A stretch of 64,000 nucleotides of DNA from Silene latifolia (taxonomy: Eukaryota; Streptophyta; Magnoliopsida; Caryophyllales; Caryophyllaceae). The notes under the pieces were generated by a model. The model made no database searches. It was not told where the DNA came from and was given only the letters and a program-made list of their open reading frames with translations. The DNA lies in the NCBI RefSeq assembly GCF_048544455.1, contig NC_133538.1:24447469-24511468 (forward strand), in the 5' to 3' direction. How positions within the stretch are numbered: position 1 is the stretch's first letter; each line of letters begins with the position of its first letter. Both the position numbers and the translations under genes were made by a program. Shown piece after piece: positions 56,323 through 64,000 of the stretch.

Positions 56323-58177
56323 AAATTTAGGAAGAAATTTAGTTTCTTGGATTGTTGGATTGATAACCCCAATTATTTGACTTGTGTTAATATTGGATGG
56401 GCTAGTAACAGTAAAGATTCTCGTATCTACCAATTTTTTAGGAAATCGGCAGCTGTGAGCCAGCAACTAACCTTGCTCCATAAAGAGGAATACAATGGGC
56501 TTTCTCAAAGAGTCGCCATTGTTGAACAAAAATTGAAGGCTTGCTAGTAGAGTCTTAGTATTTCACCTACTGATACTATACTTCAGACTAATGAGGCTCA
56601 CCTACTCCAGGTGTATACTTCATTAAAGAAGGTTGAGATGGGAATGCTTCACCAAAGAGCTAAAGTCCATGGGATCAAGTTGAATGACTGCTCTTCTAAA
56701 TTTTTCTTTGCCAAAATTGCTAAAAGGAAACAACAGAGCATTGTGGGGTAGATTTGTAAGCACTATGGAACCACTGTTCATGGTGTTGATAGGGTAAACT
56801 CTGCTTTTGTTGACTACTATCAAGAGCTCTTGGGGACACAACACCACATACTGGACCTTGATCAAGAGCTTGTTGCTCAGCGGGCTTATCTTGGTCCTAC
56901 TGATCAGGCTCCTCTCTGTTCATTAGTTACTGCAACGGAGATTAAGAATGCTCTTTTTCCTAATGGGAACTATAAAAGTCCTGGGTAAGATGGGTTTTCT
57001 GCTGGGTTTTATAAGTCTGCTTGGTCAGTGATGGGTGATGATTTTATCAATGTTGTTCAAGCTTTCTTTCGAACTGGCAAGTTGGCCAAGGAAAGTTAAT
57101 GTCACTGTTCTCACACTTATCCATAAGAAGGATGTAGTTACCTCTGTTAAAGATTTCAGGCCAATTGCTTATTGTACGGTCTTGTATAAGACTATAAGTA
57201 AGTTTCTGGTAGCTAGGCTAAAGCCCCTACTGAAGAAGCTCATTGGCCTTGAGCAAGGAGCTTTTGTTTAAGGAAGGAATATTTTTGAGAATATAATGCT
57301 TTCTCAAGCTTTAATTAAGGGTTATAGTCATAGCAGTTATTCCCCAAGGAGTCTGATTAAGGTTGATATTAAAAAAGCATTTGACTCTGTTCAAAGGCCT
57401 TTTGTTGAGAGTAAGCTTAGGAGCTTGAACTTCCTTGACCAATATATTAAGTGGATTATGGGTTATGTCACTAGTACCTGGTTTACATTGAAGATTAATG
57501 GGAGTAATGTGGGGTTCTTTAAGGGAGCTGCGGGACTGAGAAAGGGAGACCCCCTATCTCCTTATCTGTTTGTTCTAGGAATGGAGATACTCTCTAGTTA
57601 TCTAAGATAAATATGCTCTCTCCCTCAAGTAACCTATCACCCCAAATGTGAAAAGATAAAACATAATCATCTTATCTTTGCAGATGACCTCATGATCTTT
57701 GTGAGAGGGGATGTCCCATCTGTCAAAGCAGTAGCTCAAACACTTGACCTATTTGGCTCTGTCTCTGGGTTGGTGGCTAATCCTAATAAAACTGATATCT
57801 ACTTTGGAGGTGTACACAATGATGTTAAAGTTATGATCCAGCAGGCTACTGGTTATTCAAAAGGATCTTTCTCATTCAGGTACCTTGGGCTACCTTTACA
57901 TGACAGTAAACTCAGCATGCCCATGTACAATGCTCTACTCTGCAAGGTCCAACATGCTGTTAGCCACTGGAATATTCAATTGCTCTCCTATGCTGGACGA
58001 CTACAACTCCTAAATTCCATCTTATTTGGGATTGAAAATTACTGGTGTAATATTCTGAGTCTGCCTAAAGGCCTTATAAAAATTATTAATAAATTTTGCA
58101 GGAATTACCTATGGCAATCTAATGTGGACCAAGAGAAACTCTATATGAAGAGTTGGAAAGCGTGTTGTTGCCCTTAG
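56323..58177 (+). pseudogene. LINE reverse transcriptase
   Basis: Pieces in order: 56347-56547 (linker between EN and RT); 57035-57271 with 'VTVLTLIHKKD', 'DFRPIAYCTVLYKTISKFL' and 'EQGAFV', then TAA where CAA is expected; 57296-57610 with 'LIKVDIKKAFDSVQ' and 'AGLRKGDPLSPYLFVLGMEI'; then the catalytic FADD (57678-57689) and 57692-58177. Frameshift near 57095, stops at 56547, 57269, 57608 and 58177. This is the L1-type RT order; activity is impossible. Confidence 0.9.
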
Positions 58178-59006
58178 GATGAAGGAGGCTTTAACATAAA
58201 AGAGGTCTTATCCTGAAATAGTGCAAACTTATGTAAGTGGATTTGGAGATTACTACATCAAACTGAGTCATTATGGACTCTTTGGAATGTTGCTTATACT
58301 GTTAAGCATGACACCATATGGAGCACTGTTATCAAACATCTCACTCTGAAAGCTGGAGAAGCATCCTGCATACCAGGGATATGTTACTGCAAATTTTCGG
58401 TACTTCTGCTTCTGCTAAAAATGCCTTGAATACCTGTGTTTCTGCAACAAGGCAATTCATGGTACATAAAGCTTATGACCTTATTAGACCTCACTACCCC
58501 AAGGTTCGATGGGCTAAGGTTATGTGGAATCCTAATGTACTTCTTAAACACAGTTTTATTGCCACTCTAGCTGCTCAAAAGAAACTCCCTACTGTGGATA
58601 ACTTATGTAGAAGGGGGCTCTATTTGGCTAACTGTGTGTATTTGTGCAAGAACGCTATGGAGACTGACTCCCATTTGTTTTTTGAATGTGCTTTTGCTGG
58701 TGAACTATGGAGAAGGGTGCTGGGTTGGATGGGTGTTAAAGGTAGGACTTCTAATCTGAGGAAGGAGTTGTACTAGAGTAGGTATAGAAGGCACAAAAAG
58801 CACTGGCAAGCTGGTTGGTGCTGTTGTTGCCTCAATGCTTGTATATACACTGTTTGGCAAGAATGGAATACTCGAATATTTCTTGGCAAGGAGACTGGTA
58901 TTCCTACCTTAAACAGTTGCAGTTTAATGTAGGGGCCAGGATTATGGATAGGGCTACTAAGGATAGTGGGACGGTAATTGCTCATTTAAATTCTATTTAT
59001 GCTTAG
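58178..59006 (+). pseudogene. LINE C-terminal zf-RVT region
   Basis: The 152-codon frame 58318-58776 carries 'RWAKVMWNPNVLLKHSFIA', 'KLPTVDNLCRRGLYLANC' and 'CKNAMETDSHLFFECAFA', the CxxC...HxxxxC zinc finger found at the end of plant L1 elements (zf-RVT). 58815-59006 continues in another phase. Stop at 58775. Confidence 0.85.
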
Positions 59007-59105
59007 CTTGGATACTCCTTTGTAAGAAATACCATTCCTAATTTCTTCCCTTTATGGATGAATAAGAATAGGATGTACCCTTTCTTGCAAAAATAAAAAA
59101 AAAAA
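59007..59105 (+). other. LINE 3' untranslated end with A-rich tail
   Basis: Ends 'cttgcaaaaataaaaaaaaaaatac', a degenerated poly(A) tail (59088-59105). The target duplication cannot be paired because the LINE 5' end is not visible. Confidence 0.7.
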
Positions 59106-61000
59106 TACAAAATTTGCGACATTTATAATTTAAAATATAGAATAAGACGGAATAATATAATAATTAATGAATGAGTCGGGATTTGTTAATTGGGTCGTGT
59201 TCTAGTTACTTGTGTAGCATAATAAAGATAATAATAGTATAAGTAATTGTATAATAGTAATAATAAGAGTAATTATATAATATTAATAATATTGTAGATT
59301 ACATTTTTCCTAATTAATTCCTTATACCCTTAACATACATATATAAATAGATGAGAACATACAACTATAGACTTTATTCTTCATAAAAATCTGAATAATT
59401 CGTAAGGGAGGAGATTTAGAAGAAAGAAGAAGGAGAATTAGATTTAATTATCGTCACAAGGTAAGACCGTCTTATAATATAATGTATTGATTTTGTAATT
59501 ATTATAACTCGCAAACTAGACCACCGTATAACTAACGAAGACCGTGACCATGATCGTGGACCACCAGGGAGTGACCGGACCCACGTTGGACCACCGTTGA
59601 CCGGCGGGAAGGGGTTGTTTTGCTGTGTTTTACGTGGTGGTTGTGGGATGATTAAACCGTGTATAAATAAGGTATTTGCAGCCTCGTTTCGCCTTGTACG
59701 TTACTGTACCTGGGTTGGGTGGACTTCAGTGGTTAGTCGGTCCTAGTAGTGGCGTTAGGGCGGTCGAAGGCGGTGGTTTGCGTGGGTGGTTGACGGGTTG
59801 TCGAGTTGGTGTTTGAAGTTGTGGGTGTCGCGAGTTGCTGCTAGGGCGTGTCATTGGGGGCCGTGTCATGGTGGCATTACTGGTTTTCGGTGTAGGGTGG
59901 TGTAGCAGGTGGTGGTGGCTCGTGGTGGCTGCTAAGGGGAGTATGGTGGTTTGGCTGTGTGTGTCGTTTTTATTATTGTTTGTTGGTTATTGTCGAGTAT
60001 GGAGGCTGTGGGTTAGGACGGGATAAGGTACGGTGGTTGGTAGTGGTTGTTGTCTGTGGTAGTGGTGGTGGTCGTGAATAGTGCTGTAAAACAACGAGTC
60101 TTATAAGTTGCGTCGGTCTCGTATGTTGTTTTTGTTGTTATTGGTGGTGTCATGGGTGTAGCAGTTAGGGCGTGACTTTGGGACCGGGTATGGAGGTGTT
60201 GGTTGCGATGGTTAGGGCAGGCTGGACACATGGTTGTGGGTGGTTGAGTAGGTGGTGAAGAAGGGAGGCAACGGTGGTTGTTAGGCCGTAAGATAGGGGG
60301 TGTTTGGGGGTTGAGTTAAACACGGTTAAACGGGGTGTTTGGAGGTTTGTTTATGTTTTTTTTTAAGTCGGGATTAATTTATTGTGAATTGGCGTGAATT
60401 ATAATTAATGGACTATAATTAATTAATTTATAATTAAAAAATAATTAGTTTGAGCTGTTTTAAATCGGGTTTAAATTACTAAGTTACGTAATAATTAATT
60501 TAATTAATTAGTTAATTAGTTAATTAATTAAATTAATTAATTAGTTCAATTGTTTTATATTTTGTATAATTAGAATAATTAGTAATTATAATTACTATTT
60601 ATCTAGGTGACGGATTTGTCGTGGAGCGTAAACAATTGAATTTCTTTGCTATTTAATTGGATTGCGTTATTCGGAGTACTTGCTTATCAGGTAGGGATAA
60701 ATCCTACTCAACTCTCATATGTGTTCTGTGTATGTTATTGTATGATATGGTGGATGATATATTGACATGAATTGTTTACCTATTGATATTGTTGTAATTG
60801 TTGGAAGGGGAGAAATTATATTATGCTTTGTTGTTATCATTATTATTGTGGATGTGGAATCATGACGAGATGAAATTAATTATTATTTTTGATTTTTCGT
60901 ATGAATGTGGAATTGTGATGGGAGGTGTTATGGTCCGAGGTACGCTGTTAAGGGAGTTGTACTCTGAAATGAACTATAATATGTACGTTGTTGAGGGAGG
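59106..61000. other. Unassigned noncoding region
   Basis: 59106-59600 is AT-rich with a TATATAAATAG sequence near 59340 and a possible donor 'cacaaggtaag' near 59460. 59600-60350 is rich in G and T on the plus strand. 60360-60600 is mostly 'ttaatt' repeats. 60600-60720 ('aggtgacgg...aggtagggataaatcct') recalls leader regions of plant Gypsy elements. No frame is convincing. It may be an LTR or leader fragment, or old intergenic DNA. Confidence 0.5.
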
Positions 61001-61150
61001 CACTAGTAGAGAAAACACCTATTGCGTCACTCGATTTACGTAGGTTCTATAAAAACGGACGCAAAAAGTACTTAGTTTTGGCGGAAATGCAATTTCGGCC
61101 TATAGTCAAGCTTTTTGTGTCGGTTCTTAGAAGGAACTGACGTATATAAT
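61001..61150. mobile_element. CACTA-type terminus, interrupted by Copia X2
   Basis: Starts CACTAGTAGAGAAAACACC, a typical CACTA end distinct from the 23309 element. It has 'gacgcaaaaag' motifs and an imperfect palindrome 'gtcggttcttagaaggaact' near 61118-61140. Similarity cannot be followed further because X2 begins at 61151. Confidence 0.65.
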
Positions 61151-62401
61151 TGAAGGAAATGTAGATTCATATACATACTAACATATTCAAATATGTCATA
61201 ATTAATTTGTCATAAAATTAAAAACGGATTTTATGCATGCAAACAATAATATAAAAGAAGAGAAATAATGTCCTTACATTGTTGATTTCGGATTTAAGGG
61301 CACAAAAGAGATCACCTTTCTCTTTTGATCTTGAGCTTTCCCTTATGGATGAACAAGATCTAAGTATAAGATCTCTCCCCAAGCTTTATACCCAAGGCTT
61401 AACACTTAATCTAATTAATATTATAAGTACTAGTATAATATTAATCTTAGTAGAAAATAGACCCAAAAATATTATGTACTCTTAATATTTTCGGTTTTAT
61501 GGGAGGAAGAAGAAGAGAGGATTTTGTCTCTCTAAAACTCTAAATTTTGGATGAACAAGTGAATGAATATTATACAAAACATTTTGTATATTATTAGGTA
61601 AAAATATGAGAAAACCATCATGGTTTCCTCTTCTCAAAAACCGGGTGGTAGGGGGGCTTTTGGGGTGAGCCAATGCATGAAGTTGTTGCTCTTAACAATG
61701 TTCATAGGCTTGCATGGCTAGACCATTAGGTAATTATTATGTTTACTTAATAAATTAATCAACACAATATTAACCCAATACCCCATTATTTCGGTACAAT
61801 CATAATATGGTGTCCATATTATTTTTGTCAATTTCTCAATATGTAACATGTCACATGTAACATAATTTGTTATGTATTTTTAACATATTAAAAATCAACG
61901 TATTAATAAAAATACGTCACATACAAAAATCGATTTAGTAATTTCATAATTACTTGTGCCGAAATATTTTTACCAATTTATAAATCGCATTTACAAAATT
62001 CATTCAATTCCGATTGTTTCCTTAAACAATAATTTCATCCGAGTAATGAAACAATTCGATTACTCAGACCGTATCTCATTTAATCATATTTCAATATGAT
62101 ACGTAAATTTTACTTCCAAAATCGTCCGTCAATTTTCAAGTAATTTAATCAACTCGTAACGTTATACGATTAATTAAATAATCAATTAAGAGTATTGCCC
62201 TTTAGGTATGACCTAGGGGGTCAACTGATCACCACCGTCACACGACAGTAATGTCAAACTCTAGTCAGCCAATCATTACCGATATATGTTGACCAGTTGA
62301 CAGTAACAAAATTATTTCCCAATTGTATTCTTCAAAATGAGATTTAATAATGATATTTAAATCATGTGATCGCACTATTGTTGAGGACACATTTCCCAAC
62401 A
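61151..62401 (-). repeat. X2 3' LTR (1251 bp)
   Basis: TGAAGGAAATG to CCCAACA on the plus strand, collinear with 1337-2592. It keeps the middle segment missing from the X1 5' LTR. Confidence 0.9.
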
Positions 62402-63166
62402 ATCTCCCACTTGTCCTCGACAAGTGTGCGTCACCAATTCTCTTGTCCTATTACTTTCTCCCACTCAATGCAAGGTGTCTTTCAGGTCGTACTTGCAAGT
62501 GATCATATCGAGAGTGGTTTCCTCGATCTGGAGAATAACTGATTGACCGGATTTATCCACTCTGGATACCTTCCGAGCGTGGCCACGCATTTCCAGTTCA
62601 TTACTCCTCGAGTGGCCCTGAGATATTGTTATAACCCTGACTAGGGGTGGACAATTCCAATTGCACTCATTCCCTTCGACTAGCCACAGCCATCATAACC
62701 CAAAATATGCCCATTCGACCCCATTTACGAAGGTCGTAGTAACACAAAACAAAGTTAATCTGAAACTGTGCCATCTTAGGAGAATAGTCTTTAGTCAAAA
62801 GAATCGACTCATTCGAATACTATAGTAGCTCTCGCCATGACCAGGCTATATAAATTTGCCAGAACTCTATAAGCGGTCATAAGGCCCGACAAAATGTTCC
62901 TAACAGTCTGCCTATGTGATCGACTAGTCATCTCATATGACTCTATGGCACTTGAACTTGCCATCAATCGCCTCACACTCTAGTCACTTCGAGACGTCAC
63001 CTCATACAAGTGACTATGGGCAAATACTATGTTAATCCGTGTTCACTTTAACGGGGTTCAATTGTCTCTACAACCCGTTTGGATGTAACAAAGTATAAAT
63101 TAAAGATAAAAGACAAATGTGATTATGAACATGAACAAAAACAACACTTTTATTTCATTTCAAAAT
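62402..63166 (-). other. X2 polypurine tract and conserved 3' noncoding block
   Basis: Closely matches 2593-3348, with small differences. No gene seen. Confidence 0.75.
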
Positions 63167-63707
63167 CTAACAAAAATTTGGTACACGTTTAAGTCCCATG
63201 GACGTAACATGTCCATCATGCTTAGCCTGCGATAAAGGCTTGGTGAGCGGATCGGCTATGTTGTCATCCGTCCCAACCTTACAAATCGCAATTTCCTTTC
63301 TTTCAATGAAATCTCTTATTACATGATATTTTCTAAGTACATGTCTAGATCTATTACTAGACTTTGGCTCCTTAGCTTGGAAGATCGTCCCACTATTATC
63401 ACAATAGAGAGTGATGGGATCATTGGCGGTAGGTACTACTTTTAGACCTTCCGTGAATTGCTTGATCCACATAGCTTCCTTGGCGAGCTTCGATGCTTTG
63501 CTATGTACTCACCTCCGTAGTAGAATCCGCGATTCTGACTTCCTTGAAGCTTCTCCACTCTACGGCACCACCATTGAGCATGAAAACAAAACCAACTTGT
63601 GATTTCATGTCATCTCTATCTGTTTGAAAACTTGAGTCCGTGTATCCATTAACACGCAACTCTGTGTCTCCTCCAAACACAAGGATAGAGTCCTTAGTTC
63701 TTCTCAA
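63167..63707 (-). pseudogene. X2 Copia RNase H, frameshifted
   Basis: Two frames, 63707-63501 ('GYTDSSFQTDRDDMKSQ', 'EVRIADSTTEVST') and 63472-63167 ('LYCDNSGTIFQAKEPKS', 'DNIADPLTKPLSQ'), correspond to 3892-3349 of X1. The acidic 'ADSTTE' motif absent from X1's frame is present here, but the join to the second frame is broken near 63490-63520. Confidence 0.85.
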
Positions 63708-64000
63708 GTACTTAAGGATGTTCTTGACAGAATCCAGTGACTCTCACCTGGATTTCCTTGATATCTACTCGTCATGCTCAAGGCATACGAGACATCAGGA
63801 CGTGTGCATATCATGGCATACATGATTGATCCAACAGCGGAAGCGTAAGGGATCAACTTCATGCGTTCAACATCATGGGGTTCGGAGGGACATTGAGTCT
63901 TGCTCAATATCGTTCCGGTTACCATAGGTACCAAACCCCTTTTGGATTTGTCCATGCTGAATCGTCGAAGAATCTTATCAACATAAGACTCTTGACTTAG
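63704..64000 (-). pseudogene. X2 Copia reverse transcriptase C-terminal part
   Basis: Reads 'MDKSKRGLVPMVTGTILSKT', 'IPYASAVGSIMYAMICTRPD' and 'SYALSMTSRYQGNPGESHW', then loses frame near 63735. This is the stretch ruined in X1. Upstream codons continue beyond the window; the YVDD motif would lie to the right. Confidence 0.85.

Larger units (their letters stand above)
35264..59105 (+). mobile_element. L1-type LINE, 5' truncated here and split by three insertions
   Basis: The segments are 35264-35334, 44008-44195, 45511-45558 and 55958-59105. Separating them are Copia Y2, a solo LTR and a Tat Gypsy element. Each junction keeps the endonuclease reading frame when the insertion and one TSD are removed. 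The LINE's 5' end is not present because the Ogre LTR starts at 35263. The 3' end is A-rich (59090-59105). Several stops and frameshifts show it is dead. Confidence 0.85.
61151..64000 (-). mobile_element. Copia element X2 (3' part; continues past window)
   Basis: Minus-strand relative of X1. It shows the 3' LTR (61151-62401), polypurine tract, conserved 3' noncoding block (62412-63166), RNase H and part of RT. The probable left target site is ATAAT (61146-61150). Inserted in a CACTA end. Confidence 0.9.

Noticed and set aside
59340..59470. Host gene promoter and first exon (TATA-like site, possible splice donor)
   Set aside because: No coding exon follows within the next 1.5 kb; more likely part of an old LTR.
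59835..60026. 63-codon ORF as a small membrane protein
   Set aside because: Hydrophobic only because of the GT-rich sequence (Val, Leu, Trp codons); no neighbour or start context supports it.

Overview
The window is plant nuclear DNA built almost entirely of transposable elements nested inside one another. I find no host gene, rRNA, tRNA or CRISPR array that I can support. The mix is Copia, Athila-, Ogre-, Retand/Tat- and Tekay-like LTR elements, an En/Spm CACTA transposon and an L1-type LINE with a zf-RVT tail. It points to a eudicot with a large, repeat-rich genome. A Caryophyllales species (Silene-like) is a guess from the resemblance to Ogre and Retand families, not something the sequence proves.

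Layout. (1) 1-14684 is the tail of Copia element Y1 (plus strand, decayed). A later Copia, X1 (minus strand, 1337-9843, TSD AGTCT), is inserted in it. (2) 14685-14877 is a scrap of LINE endonuclease, followed by a chromovirus-type LTR cut at 15784. (3) 15785-20941 is the 3' part of an Athila-like element with its LTR. It sits in a second Athila LTR fragment (20942-~21450), which abuts an Ogre-like element. (4) 21451-35263 is the Ogre-like element (minus): protease/gag, leader, PBS and 2.4-kb LTR. A CACTA transposon (23309-31133, TSD GTT) interrupts its gag. (5) 35264-59105 is one LINE (plus) split by Copia Y2 (35335-44002, TSD AACAC), a solo LTR (44196-45505) and a Tat-lineage Gypsy element (45559-55957, TSD GTAGG). 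Read across the empty sites, the endonuclease frame continues through all three insertions. (6) 59106-61000 is unassigned. (7) 61001-61150 is a CACTA terminus broken by Copia X2 (61151 to window end, minus), a relative of X1.

The main structural result is a direct tandem duplication. Positions 1-1336 plus 9849-15784 match 37831-45102 almost without gaps, including the same Y insertion site in the LINE and the same solo LTR. The offset after removing X1 is 29,318 bp. That equals the distance from the junction 15784/15785 to 45102, so this junction reads as the breakpoint of a ~29.3-kb tandem duplication whose first unit starts about 22 kb left of the window. X1 inserted afterwards, into the first unit only.

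The elements act singly rather than as a pathway. Most coding regions are pseudogenes. The best preserved are the RNase H and integrase of the Tat element, and its extra ORF. That ORF lies antisense to gag-pol, next to the 3' LTR, and shows three plausible introns and a Transposase_28-like domain.
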